Source: UBA11889 sp046582115 (GTDB taxonomy: Bacteria; Pseudomonadota; Gammaproteobacteria; Pseudomonadales; Azotimanducaceae). Taken from it: a stretch of 64,000 bases of DNA. The position numbers and the translations under genes were made by a program. This document shows positions 18,719 through 27,135 of the stretch, one piece after another (the stretch's first letter is position 1; each line of letters opens with the position of its first letter). The notes beneath the pieces are model-generated. The model ran no database searches, had not been told where the DNA came from, and saw only the letters and a program-made list of their open reading frames with translations. The DNA lies in contig JAYGFA010000050.1 in NCBI GenBank assembly GCA_046582115.1, positions 20,114 through 84,113 of the forward strand. The letters run 5' to 3'.

Positions 18719-19639
18719 GTGAGATGGTTCGCCGGTGTTCCTCCGCTCTGCTACGACCGTTTGAGACATAAGATCCAATTTTTGTTGGGCGTGACCATCT
18801 ATAGTGTTGGGCAGGTGGGGGCATACGCTTATGAAGGACCGATACACCAACAACTGAGCTTTATCGCAGCAAGGCACTACAACAACTGCGTAGAACGAGA
18901 CGAGGTGCGCCTCTCGGCACTTCAAGCGCGCTACATGGCGAAGGCCAACGCGGAGCAAGCGGACGGTGGTTTTTGGCGTGGACTCTTCCGTTGGAACTTC
19001 TATAACCGGGACAATCAAAAGCCTCGCAGTTTGATGTGGGTTGTTGAAACGCGTTTACATCGGGGTTTCGAACAGCTTGTGGGGAGTCTTGATCGATCCG
19101 AAAGTCTTGCGGATCGATATTCCAACCTTGGCCGCGTCATAAATCATTTGCAGGACATGACGTCGCCAGCCCACGTGGTTCCGGTGTTTGTTTCGCGCTG
19201 GTGGCGTTTCAACGTTGGCGATCGTTTCGACGAATTTCCGATCGACGAAGTTGAACTCAATCAACAGCTTGGGGCCGATTGTGCTCAGGTTAGAGGCATC
19301 ATCCAAGACACCGTGAACACCCGTTATAAGGACCTTTTACGCCTCACAGCAGAAACAACATTTAGCGCGGTGAAAGAGGACATTGAGGGATTACCCTTCA
19401 CCTGGGAGGTTTTCTGGGAGCCGGATGAGAACACGGGCTCATTTGGAGAATACGGAGCCGCAGGCAACAACTATGGACGCGAGACAGCATTCAAATGCGC
19501 TAACGTGAGGCGACCACGCTGCGTGTTGCTGAACAATGATCCGCTCTATATCGATTTTGCCCGCGAACGTCACCTCAACGCGGTACAAACGACCATCGCG
19601 GCGATTGCGCGATTGCAGCGTGCGGGCGACGGCGGCTGA
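18719..19639 (+). CDS. Exported zinc phospholipase C / S1-P1 nuclease-like protein
   Basis: 306 aa from a GTG; the true start is uncertain (a TTG at 18759 would leave a compact signal peptide RHKIQFLLGVTIYSVGQVGAYA). After it, YEGPIHQQLSFIAARHYN and LGRVINHLQDMTSPAHVVPV match the two metal-binding helices of the zinc-dependent PLC/P1 nuclease superfamily (His in EGPIH; HLQDMTxPxH). Enzymes of this fold cleave phospholipids or single-stranded nucleic acids outside the cytoplasm. Overall similarity beyond these motifs cannot be judged by eye, so the activity is open. Confidence 0.55.
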   Translation: MRWFAGVPPLCYDRLRHKIQFLLGVTIYSVGQVGAYAYEGPIHQQLSFIAARHYNNCVERDEVRLSALQARYMAKANAEQADGGFWRGLFRWNFYNRDNQKPRSLMWVVETRLHRGFEQLVGSLDRSESLADRYSNLGRVINHLQDMTSPAHVVPVFVSRWWRFNVGDRFDEFPIDEVELNQQLGADCAQVRGIIQDTVNTRYKDLLRLTAETTFSAVKEDIEGLPFTWEVFWEPDENTGSFGEYGAAGNNYGRETAFKCANVRRPRCVLLNNDPLYIDFARERHLNAVQTTIAAIARLQRAGDGG

Positions 19640-19703
19640 AGAATCGACGGCCGACGCGATCGTTTAATCAAGCCGTAATGGCAACCATCCGAAGACTCAG
19701 GAA

Positions 19704-21383
19704 TTACCGCTGGGCACTGATCGAATTACGCAGCACACGTCCTCCGCAAGTCCCCGTATGCTCATCGTTTTGAAGGATGACTTGACCGTTACAAACTGTG
19801 GTTTGATACCCCACCGCCTTTTGGATCAGGCGTGGGGCCCCCCCAGGGAAATCGTGTACAAGTTGTGGCTGCCGTTCGGCGACCCGATCAACGTCAATGA
19901 CGTTTACGTCCGCTCTTTTTCCCGTGGCAAGAGTTCCTCTATCGTCAAGGCCGATCACCCTTGCCTGGGCGCTGGTCATTTTGCGCACTGCTTCCGCAAG
20001 ACTGAAGGTACCTTGATCTCGAACCCAGTGACCGAGTAGGAACGAAGTCCAGCCAGAGTCCATGATCTGGCTTACGTGTGCGCCGGCATCGCCAATACCG
20101 GGCAGAACCCAATCGGCGTGCAAGAACGTATTTACTTTGTCGAGATCATGGTTGAAGAAACGGACGTGAAATAGTGTTTCACCATTGGTTTCGAGCATAT
20201 ACCGCAGCCATGTTTCCACGGGATGTTCACCCGCCGCCTCGGCAATACTCGCGAGACTCTCGTCCGCCCCCCTTGTGTACGTGGGTTGGTCAGCGTCACC
20301 AAGCCAGTAATAGTTTTTTGTTGCTGCAAGTAGGTATGGCATGCCCTTGGCTTCATCGACGAGTTTTATACGGGTACTCTCGTCTCGTATCGCGGCCAGT
20401 CGTGCGTCGAAATCGAGTTTCCGGATTTCGGCCCAGGCAGGTGTGGGGAAAAGCCCATCGGTCTTGAGCCCCGACAGAAAACCGCCGCTCCTGGGCAAGG
20501 TTAGTCCAATGACGTCAATATTTTCTCCGCGCATGGATTCAATTGCATCGTCGTATGCAGAGCCTTCGGGGTCTTTCCCATCGGCAAACGGGGCACTGAA
20601 GAGGAGCTTGGTCCTGGCATTTCGACCTTGCTCTGCAATTAACGCCATCTCTTCGCCGAGTTTTGCGTAATTCAGCACGAATTGAAGAATACCGTTGTTC
20701 TTACCCACAGCGCGGGCGATAGCCGATAGCTCATCGGTCTTGGCAAATGTACCCGGTATTGATCGACCATCTGGAAGGACGTGCCCTGGTAAACGATTCG
20801 AAGAAAAGCCAATCGCACCCTCTTTCACTGAGTTACCGACGAGCTCAGCAATTAGTCGAATTTCGTCCTCGGTCGGGTCCTCTTCAATTGCCCGCTCACC
20901 CATCACGTAGAAGCGTGAGGCACAGTGGCCCACCAAACCTGCTACGTTGATCGCCGGGTTCAGTTTTTCGATCGAGTCGAGATATTCGCCATAGGATTCC
21001 CAGTCCCAGGCGAGTCCGTTGAGGATGGCGTTTCTTGGAATGTCTTCGACCGTCTCCATCATTCCGGCCAGGAATTCGCGGTCCTTGGGTTTGCACGGGG
21101 CAAAGGTAACACCGCAATTGCCGAAGAGTGCGGTCGTGACACCGTGCCAGGACACAGACGTTAACAGTGGATCCCAACCTGCCTGGGCATCAAAGTGGGT
21201 ATGCAGATCCACAAATCCAGGCGTGATCGCGTTACCGTTGGCACGTATTTCCTGGTGTCCTTCTCCGTCGACCTTTCCGACTGCGGCAATGCTATCGCCA
21301 TCGATGGCGACATCCCCCGGGTACGGTTCTGTACCGGTTCCGTCAACAATTAAACCATCCCGAATGACTAGATCGTGTGCCAT
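19704..21383 (-). CDS. N-acyl-D-amino-acid deacylase (amidohydrolase family)
   Basis: 559 aa starting at the inner ATG (21383), with GGAGGGGG eight bases before; an upstream ATG in frame lacks a site. Metal ligands are in VDLHTHFDAQAGWDP near residue 60, and HVSQIMDSGWTSFLLGHW and TSAQARVIGLDDRGTL are characteristic of the D-aminoacylase group. The C-terminus returns to the small beta domain (FPGGAPRLIQKAVGY). Such enzymes hydrolyse N-acylated D-amino acids or related lactone/amide metabolites. Confidence 0.87.
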   Translation of the reverse strand: MAHDLVIRDGLIVDGTGTEPYPGDVAIDGDSIAAVGKVDGEGHQEIRANGNAITPGFVDLHTHFDAQAGWDPLLTSVSWHGVTTALFGNCGVTFAPCKPKDREFLAGMMETVEDIPRNAILNGLAWDWESYGEYLDSIEKLNPAINVAGLVGHCASRFYVMGERAIEEDPTEDEIRLIAELVGNSVKEGAIGFSSNRLPGHVLPDGRSIPGTFAKTDELSAIARAVGKNNGILQFVLNYAKLGEEMALIAEQGRNARTKLLFSAPFADGKDPEGSAYDDAIESMRGENIDVIGLTLPRSGGFLSGLKTDGLFPTPAWAEIRKLDFDARLAAIRDESTRIKLVDEAKGMPYLLAATKNYYWLGDADQPTYTRGADESLASIAEAAGEHPVETWLRYMLETNGETLFHVRFFNHDLDKVNTFLHADWVLPGIGDAGAHVSQIMDSGWTSFLLGHWVRDQGTFSLAEAVRKMTSAQARVIGLDDRGTLATGKRADVNVIDVDRVAERQPQLVHDFPGGAPRLIQKAVGYQTTVCNGQVILQNDEHTGTCGGRVLRNSISAQR

Positions 21384-21691
21384 CTCCTTTGCCCCCTCCA
21401 TGTATAGGTTTTACCTATGATGCGATAGATAGGTCACAAGTTTCCATAACGAGAAAAAAGGGGTGCTAATCGGATTGAGCTTTCGGTTATCGACCATTCG
21501 CCAGGCGGACCGTATTGTCTCAATAGAGGGTGGTGAGATCCGCGATGTCAGTGATCACAAGACCCTGATGCACGGGGAGGATGGATCCTGCCGTCAGTTC
21601 GTAGACGTACAAAACGGTTGAGGCGTCGTGTCGTTATGAGAGAGTCTTGGCCTGACGGTAACGTGAAGGTAATTGGCACAATGGATCACCC
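21384..21691. promoter_or_regulatory. Divergent 308-bp spacer with ATAGGT repeats
   Basis: Between the deacylase and the flavin-dependent oxidoreductase. At 21404-21418 there is an inverted repeat ATAGGT-TTT-ACCTAT, and a further ATAGGT half-site follows at about 21429-21434. This is a plausible operator next to the deacylase promoter. No regulator gene is nearby and the rest of the spacer shows nothing recognisable. Confidence 0.3.
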
Positions 21692-22645
21692 ATGCGGGCA
21701 GCACGGATGCATCTTGGGTTAACGCCATGGCGAATTTCGGGCAGCGTCGATGCCCAGGAACTGACTCGGCAGGCGTCACTCGCCGAAGGCTGGGGGTATG
21801 AGTCTTTTTGGTTGCCAGAAAACCATTTTACTGGCGAGGCCGCGATACCCGAGCCATTGATGTTATTAGCCGCAGTCGCCGCCGGCACGACAACCATCAA
21901 GCTTGCTACCACGTCTTATTTGCTGCCGGTCCGTCATCCGTTGCAGGCTGCCGAACAGGTGGCCGTGCTCGATCGACTTTCTGGAGGACGCGTCATTCTT
22001 GGGGTCGGACGTGGTTATGCGACGGCGATGTTTTCTGCGTTCGGTGTTTCGCGGAAGCAGAAGCGTGAAATTTTTCGGGACTGTCTCGATGTCATGATTC
22101 GCGCTTGGCAGGGCGAAAGCGTGGCCCTGGACGAGACCAGCGAGTCCGTTGCGCTGTCACCATTACCAGTGCAGAAACCCCACCCCCCTATTTGGGTAGC
22201 GGCGTTCGGTCCCAAGGCGTTGCGACAGGCTGGGAGTCTAGGGTTCCCATATCTGGCTTCACCCATGGAGCCGATTGGCCGACTGCGGGAAAATTACGAA
22301 CGGCATCGTCGCGCGTGCGACGAAGCTGGCGTCGACATACCTCCTGAAGTCCCCATTATGCGAACAGTATTTGTCTCGGAAAACGCACGACTCGTTGCCG
22401 ACATCCGTAGCCGTCTTGAAGAAGAAACGCGAAATCTTTCGAGTTCGGACAGCCGAAAGGCGATGTCAATGGCAGTCGATGATTGGGCCATCGTTGGGGA
22501 GCCCTCAGCGGTTCGTGACCGACTTGCCTATTACCGTTCGGAGTTGGGTGTGACGCACGTGATCGTCACACGGTTGCGGATTGGCCAAATAAATAGTGCT
22601 GCTCTTGAACGTTCGGTGGCACTGACCGCTGAATTGGCCGAGTAA
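21692..22645 (+). CDS. LLM class flavin-dependent oxidoreductase (luciferase-like)
   Basis: 317 aa TIM-barrel flavoprotein. GLTPWRISG at the N-terminus, AEGWGYESFWLPENHF, and RLSGGRVILGVGRGYATAMF are family blocks; the C-terminus carries the WAIVGEPSAVRDRLAYYRSELG motif. Members are FMN- or F420-dependent monooxygenases or dehydrogenases. ATG at 21692 has no strong ribosome site; ATG at 21707 is an alternative start. Substrate unknown. Confidence 0.87.
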   Translation: MRAARMHLGLTPWRISGSVDAQELTRQASLAEGWGYESFWLPENHFTGEAAIPEPLMLLAAVAAGTTTIKLATTSYLLPVRHPLQAAEQVAVLDRLSGGRVILGVGRGYATAMFSAFGVSRKQKREIFRDCLDVMIRAWQGESVALDETSESVALSPLPVQKPHPPIWVAAFGPKALRQAGSLGFPYLASPMEPIGRLRENYERHRRACDEAGVDIPPEVPIMRTVFVSENARLVADIRSRLEEETRNLSSSDSRKAMSMAVDDWAIVGEPSAVRDRLAYYRSELGVTHVIVTRLRIGQINSAALERSVALTAELAE

Positions 22646-22648
22646 CCT

Positions 22649-23440
22649 TTAATTCGTACTGACCCCGGCCTCGCCATGTTCATCACTATCGCCTACTTCC
22701 TCGTCACCTGCTAAGCCCAGGTAAGGTTGTAACCAACCCACAAGGAGGTAGATCGGCCCGGTATCTATCAGGGCCACGAGTATTTTGAAAATGTAGCCCG
22801 ATGCGATGAAGGTCATGAGCTGCGGCCAGATGGGTGCACTGGCGTCCACGGGTAGTGCGTTTGCGTAAAAGTGGGTAATGAGAATCACCGCAGTCGTGTC
22901 GACGATCTGGCTCACTAATGTGGAGCCGTTGTTACGCAACCACAAGTGCCGTCCGTTGGTAAGACGCTTCCAGAAATGGAACAACTGAACATCACAGAAC
23001 TGGGCGGCAAGGTACGCGAACATTGACGCCGTCACGGCGCCGAAAGCGAGCGTTCGCATCTCAAAAAACACTGGCGAGCGTTCGGCTGCATCGAGCGCCG
23101 GCATACCGGTGCTTGCGTCTACCGGCTCAAAACCTGGGAGTTCACCACCGATCCATAGTAGGAACATGATCCATGCGTTCAACACCAGCCCCATCAGAAC
23201 GACTTCATTGGCCCGCTTTCTTCCGTAGAGTTCGCTGATGAGGTCCGTGCAGATAAAAGTAATGGGATAGGGCAGCACGCCCACGGCGACCGCCATGGGG
23301 ATATTGACACCGAACACCGAAAACGACAGGTCAAGAAATCGGCTTATTCCTAAGATGTTTAGGAGAGACAGCGTGCCGAGGAAAACGCCGCTGAGGACGA
23401 GAAACACGCGCTGGCGTCGCTGCGTATAGTTCGGGGTCAT
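22649..23440 (-). CDS. yhhQ: Queuosine precursor transporter (YhhQ/QPTR, VUT family)
   Basis: 263 aa, at least six hydrophobic helices, with the family block PITFICTDLISELYGRKRANEVVLMG in the third region and SQIVDTTAVILITHF near residue 190. YhhQ imports queuosine precursors (preQ0/preQ1) in E. coli. Preferred start is the ATG at 23440, right after AGGAG; a TTG at 23455 would overlap the upstream SDR. Third gene of a set with a PTPS-type enzyme and an SDR, so a salvage or pterin/deazapurine role is suggested. Confidence 0.88.
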   Translation of the reverse strand: MTPNYTQRRQRVFLVLSGVFLGTLSLLNILGISRFLDLSFSVFGVNIPMAVAVGVLPYPITFICTDLISELYGRKRANEVVLMGLVLNAWIMFLLWIGGELPGFEPVDASTGMPALDAAERSPVFFEMRTLAFGAVTASMFAYLAAQFCDVQLFHFWKRLTNGRHLWLRNNGSTLVSQIVDTTAVILITHFYANALPVDASAPIWPQLMTFIASGYIFKILVALIDTGPIYLLVGWLQPYLGLAGDEEVGDSDEHGEAGVSTN

Positions 23441-23444
23441 ACTC

Positions 23445-24143
23445 CTAGGTTTCAACTTGTCCTAGATTGGCGTGTACGACGCTGCCGTTAATTACCGGAT
23501 TGGATGCCGCCCAAAATAGAGTTTCCGCGATTTCCGTTGGGTCGATGAGTCGACCAAACGTGGACATGCCACTGACGGCTTCGATGGCATCCGCGGGAAC
23601 GTGTTCGCGTAGCATCTCGGTATCGGTAAATCCGGGACAGATACAGGCGGTATGGATCCCCGTCCCGGTTAAATCCTGACACGCTGCCCGCATCATCCCG
23701 ATCATTCCATGTTTGCTTGTTATATAGGTGTAACTTCCCGAGACCGCCTTCTCCGATAACGTTGACCCGACAAAAAGCACGCTTGAGCCTTGCTTCATGT
23801 AGGGAATTGCAAACCGATTCAACGTGTTCGGTGCGACGATATTGATCTCTAAAACGTCGCGGAGTTCGTCACTCGGTGTGTCAGTCGCGGTGTCGTTTGC
23901 GAGTCGCGAAGCGTTATGAATGACCGAGACGCGATCCGCTTGCGAGAGCAACGATTCGAGGGCGGAACGGATCCCTTCGAGGAAGTTTGGTTCTGCGAGA
24001 TCACACCGAAGATGCTGTACCCCTGCCAGCGGGCATGGACGGCGTGAAAGATTTAACACCGCATAACCGTCACTTAAAAAACGGGATGCCGTACTGAGAC
24101 CGATCCCCGCACTGGCTCCTGTGATCAGTAACACGTTCGTCAT
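23445..24143 (-). CDS. SDR family oxidoreductase, sepiapterin-reductase-like context
   Basis: 232 aa, shorter than most SDRs. Motifs: TGASAGIG at residues 8-15, HNASRLAN in place of NNAG, catalytic Ser in VGSTLSEK and YITSKHG for the Tyr-x-x-x-Lys. It overlaps the upstream PTPS-like gene by 4 bases and precedes yhhQ by 4, so the three are certainly co-translated. Known PTPS products are reduced by sepiapterin reductase, also an SDR; assigning that role here is inference from context. Confidence 0.8.
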   Translation of the reverse strand: MTNVLLITGASAGIGLSTASRFLSDGYAVLNLSRRPCPLAGVQHLRCDLAEPNFLEGIRSALESLLSQADRVSVIHNASRLANDTATDTPSDELRDVLEINIVAPNTLNRFAIPYMKQGSSVLFVGSTLSEKAVSGSYTYITSKHGMIGMMRAACQDLTGTGIHTACICPGFTDTEMLREHVPADAIEAVSGMSTFGRLIDPTEIAETLFWAASNPVINGSVVHANLGQVET

Positions 24144-24661
24144 CTAGTCCAGCTTGATGACGCCCATTGTCCAGGCCCCGAAGCAACACGTACGGTGAAG
24201 GAGTCAATTGGCAACTCGTTAAAAGCTGTGTCGTCAACGATGCCGGTTAAGAACCAATGTGCGAGCTCCTCCACGGTAATATTGCGTATTGGCAGGGTTG
24301 AAACGTCCCGAGGCAGGAACGGGATGCGTTCATCGCCGAACATTGCGACAACGTAATTACCTTCTTTGACGACTGTCAAATAGGGGGACTGCTCAGGCAG
24401 TAACACCTTTTCGTCGAGCGCCTCACACAAGGTCTTTAGTCGATTCTTGATTTCGTTGTAGTCAAAGCACAGTCCGTCGTCCCCGATGTTGCCGTCTACG
24501 ACTGCTTCTACTTGGAAATTGTGGCCGTGAAGATTCTCTCGCTCGGTCGCAGAAAAGATCGTGAAATGCGCGGCAGAAAAGTGCAGATATTCTTTCTTAA
24601 TTTCTATGGTCGCACGCTTGTTTTCGGCGTGAGATCCTACTTTGTTAGGGGTTTGCTGCAT
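24140..24661 (-). CDS. 6-pyruvoyl/6-carboxy-tetrahydropterin synthase family protein, glutamate (PTPS-III-like) form
   Basis: 173 aa. Zinc ligands are His32 (FSAAHF) and His45/His47 (LHGHNF). The catalytic Cys of QueD and PTPS, normally four residues before the first His of HGH, is absent; Arg41-Glu42-Asn43-Leu44 precedes it, as in the RExLHGHN form known as PTPS-III, where Glu replaces Cys and the enzyme can supply 6-hydroxymethylpterin for folate. The C-terminus keeps the conserved ITVEELAHWF helix. First gene of a set with an SDR and yhhQ. Confidence 0.82.
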   Translation of the reverse strand: MQQTPNKVGSHAENKRATIEIKKEYLHFSAAHFTIFSATERENLHGHNFQVEAVVDGNIGDDGLCFDYNEIKNRLKTLCEALDEKVLLPEQSPYLTVVKEGNYVVAMFGDERIPFLPRDVSTLPIRNITVEELAHWFLTGIVDDTAFNELPIDSFTVRVASGPGQWASSSWTR

Positions 24662-24790
24662 CGCGGCATCGTAACATATGGGTCGTGAGCAACCGCCCTG
24701 TCAAGGGGTCTTGTGCCGGCTGCGGTTCGAGTACTTGCTAATCAGAACGAGCCGCCCTAGGTTGCCATCCAGACACCAGAAGGAGAGATC

Positions 24791-26008
24791 ATGGCAGCCT
24801 TGGATGGAATGCGGATTCTTGACATGACGCAGTGGGAGGCGGGGACCGCTTGCACGCAGTCACTCGCATGGTTGGGCGCCTCCGTCGTTAAGATCGAACA
24901 ACCGGGTGTTGGAGATCCGGGAAGGGGTCTTCGTGGAAATGACGGCGTGGATTCGGAGTATTTCGTCAATTGGAACAGCAACAAGCGTAGCGTGACAATC
25001 GATCTCAGTTCCGAGAAGGGACGTGATTTATTGCTGCAAATGGTGCCGCGTTACGACGTGTTTGTTGAGAACTACGGACCCGGGGTTGTCGAAAAACTCG
25101 ACATTGGCTACGACGTCATGCGGGCCCTCCATCCAGATATTATTTACCTGCGGATTAAGGGGTTTGGCACAACAGGTCCGTACGCACATTACAAGTGTAT
25201 GGACATGGTGGCTCAGGCCGCAGCGGGAGCGTTTTCGATTACGGGTGAACCCGACGGTCCGCCGATGCGTCCAGGCCCAACGATGGGAGACGCAGGTACC
25301 GGGGTACAAGCGGCATTGGCGATTTCGGCTGCATATGCTCAAAAACTCAAGACCGGAGAGGGTCAGCTCATTGAATTATCGATGCAGGAAGCCATGACGT
25401 ATTACCTACGCACGGCTATATCGAGGACGAAATTTGGCCAGGTCGCCACGCCACGTACCGGTAACGGTGAGAATCCTTTCGTTTCTTTGTATCCCTGTGC
25501 TCCGGGCGGTCCAAACGACTATGTTTTTGTGATGGCCGTAAACCCCAGGATGCGGGAAGCAGTCTGCCGTACTGTCGGCCTGCCAGAGCTACTCTCGGAC
25601 CCGCGCTTTAGTACCGCTCAAGCTCGTCACGAAAACCGCCACCTGTTGTTCGATGAAATTGGTGCTTGGACTCGGTCGCACACCAAGAGGGAGTGTATGT
25701 CTGAGTTAGCAGAGGAGGGGGTCTGTGCGAGTCAAGTGTACGAAACAAACGATTTATTTACGGATCCCCATTTGGTTGAGCGCGACTTCGTGCACAAGGT
25801 CGAGCACGCGGTTCATGGACAAGTCCAGTTGTTGGGTTGGCCAGCGCGCATGTCGAAGAGCCGGGTAGCAATTCAAGCGGCTCCACTATTGGGTGAACAC
25901 ACAGATGAAGTGCTTACCGAGGATCTGGGGCTTTCGGCGGAAGACATCAGCGATTTGAGACTAAACGGATCCATCGGTGGTGAGATGATCCAAGAAACGC
26001 GTACATGA
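24791..26008 (+). CDS. CaiB/BaiF family CoA-transferase
   Basis: 405 aa; ATG with AGGAGAG upstream. N-terminal ILDMTQWEAGTACTQSLAWLGASVVKIEQPG and SVTIDLSSEKGRDLL are family blocks; the candidate nucleophile is the Asp in TMGDAGTG. The small-domain swap region WTRSHTKRECM is present. Formyl-CoA or carnitine-CoA like reactions are typical, but the substrate cannot be told. Stand-alone gene between a pterin set and a peptidase. Confidence 0.9.
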   Translation: MAALDGMRILDMTQWEAGTACTQSLAWLGASVVKIEQPGVGDPGRGLRGNDGVDSEYFVNWNSNKRSVTIDLSSEKGRDLLLQMVPRYDVFVENYGPGVVEKLDIGYDVMRALHPDIIYLRIKGFGTTGPYAHYKCMDMVAQAAAGAFSITGEPDGPPMRPGPTMGDAGTGVQAALAISAAYAQKLKTGEGQLIELSMQEAMTYYLRTAISRTKFGQVATPRTGNGENPFVSLYPCAPGGPNDYVFVMAVNPRMREAVCRTVGLPELLSDPRFSTAQARHENRHLLFDEIGAWTRSHTKRECMSELAEEGVCASQVYETNDLFTDPHLVERDFVHKVEHAVHGQVQLLGWPARMSKSRVAIQAAPLLGEHTDEVLTEDLGLSAEDISDLRLNGSIGGEMIQETRT

Positions 26009-26040
26009 AAGTTGACGTCTAAGAGTGAGGCTTCGGATCA

Positions 26041-26568
26041 ATGACTGAATCAAAAGTCATCACGGACCTTCATCAAACACTCGGCATTCCCGCCGATTAC
26101 TCCGTCCGAACCGGACTTGCTCAACAACAGACGCCCGACAACTTAGTCGACATTGGCGTCGACGTTTTTGATCGGCGACAACAGTTACGTTCGGATGCGG
26201 CGGACGCATGGGCGAGATTACGAGAAGCGGCGTCCTTAGATGGCGTGACCTTGCAGCTCGTTTCTGCATATCGTTCGCTTGAGTACCAGGTTGATTTGAT
26301 TCGGGGCAAGGCTGAGGCGGGAGAATCAATCGATGAAATCCTTAGCCGCATCGCGGCGCCGGGATACAGTGAACATCAAGGAGGATGTGCAGTCGATGTG
26401 ACGAGTCCCGGTGTTGATCCTTTGACCGAGTTGTTTGAGGAAACGCGGGCGTTTCACTGGCTCCTTTCATCTGCAGTCAACTACCGGTTTGCGCTGTCAT
26501 ACCCGCGTAATAATCCATACGGGGTAGTGTATGAACCGTGGCATTGGTGTTATGGGCCATCGGAATAG
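26041..26568 (+). CDS. M15 family D-alanyl-D-alanine carboxypeptidase (VanY-like)
   Basis: 175 aa. LQLVSAYRSLEYQVDLI and the zinc site YSEHQGGCAVDV (SxHxxxxAxD) followed by EPWHWCYG give the full metal-ligand set of VanY/LdcB peptidases, which trim peptidoglycan stem peptides. No signal peptide or membrane helix is evident, so the location is unclear; the N-terminus (SVRTGLAQQQTPDNLVDI) may be a small accessory region. Confidence 0.85.
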   Translation: MTESKVITDLHQTLGIPADYSVRTGLAQQQTPDNLVDIGVDVFDRRQQLRSDAADAWARLREAASLDGVTLQLVSAYRSLEYQVDLIRGKAEAGESIDEILSRIAAPGYSEHQGGCAVDVTSPGVDPLTELFEETRAFHWLLSSAVNYRFALSYPRNNPYGVVYEPWHWCYGPSE

Positions 26569-26607
26569 GCCAATCGTGCCGGTTGAAAGATGCGGATCTT
26601 GAAACGG

Positions 26608-26991
26608 TCATCCTGTCTGAATTTTATCGATCAGGAGGCCGTAAAAATGGTCTTCACGTTCAAATAGCCAACCAATGTGTTGACCGCACTCGGCACACAT
26701 AGCCAGCCGCCATAGGTAACCGGGAAACCAACTATCTGCGGCCACGGTAGGCCCTTCAATCGCGCACCCTAATGCTTCTTGGTAGCAGCCGAAGTGGTGA
26801 GTGAAACCATGGGGATTACTAAAGCTGTGTTCGTGTGAACCGTCGATGTCTAATCGGTCGTTTGCATGTGCTAACACATGGGAACAGGCCAGACAAAAGA
26901 CGTAGCCCTCTTTCGGACGGTCGTTTTCTCTAAGCCGTTCCTTCAGAAGGGGGTCGAGCGTCTCTGTCTCTTTTACGTGAACGCCAGTCAT
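26608..26991 (-). CDS. Single-domain cereblon-like CULT-domain protein
   Basis: 127 aa. The whole protein is one thalidomide-binding (CULT) domain: zinc Cys33/Cys36 (CLAC) and Cys99/Cys102 (CAEC), and the aromatic cage Trp88, Trp94 and Trp108 in SWFPGYLW and HIGW. Spacings of 6 and 14 between the tryptophans and 3 within each Cys pair are the same as in human cereblon (W380/W386/W400). A stand-alone bacterial CULT protein of this size is known from Magnetospirillum; cellular role is unknown there too. Confidence 0.85.
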   Translation of the reverse strand: MTGVHVKETETLDPLLKERLRENDRPKEGYVFCLACSHVLAHANDRLDIDGSHEHSFSNPHGFTHHFGCYQEALGCAIEGPTVAADSWFPGYLWRLAMCAECGQHIGWLFEREDHFYGLLIDKIQTG

Positions 26992-27135
26992 ATGCTTCGA
27001 TCAATGGCTGCCTTTTTCTATGATTCGCTGAAACCATCTATCAAGGAGCTTGATCTTGCAAGTTACTTGATGAGGAATTCGATGATTTTCGGGACCGCGA
27101 CATTCGGGCAGTACCTGGTACGCCCCGTGCATGGG

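Noticed and set aside
19704..21383. Dihydroorotase or hydantoinase
   Set aside because: Sequence blocks and length fit the D-aminoacylase group better, and no carboxylated-Lys region typical of hydantoinase was found.
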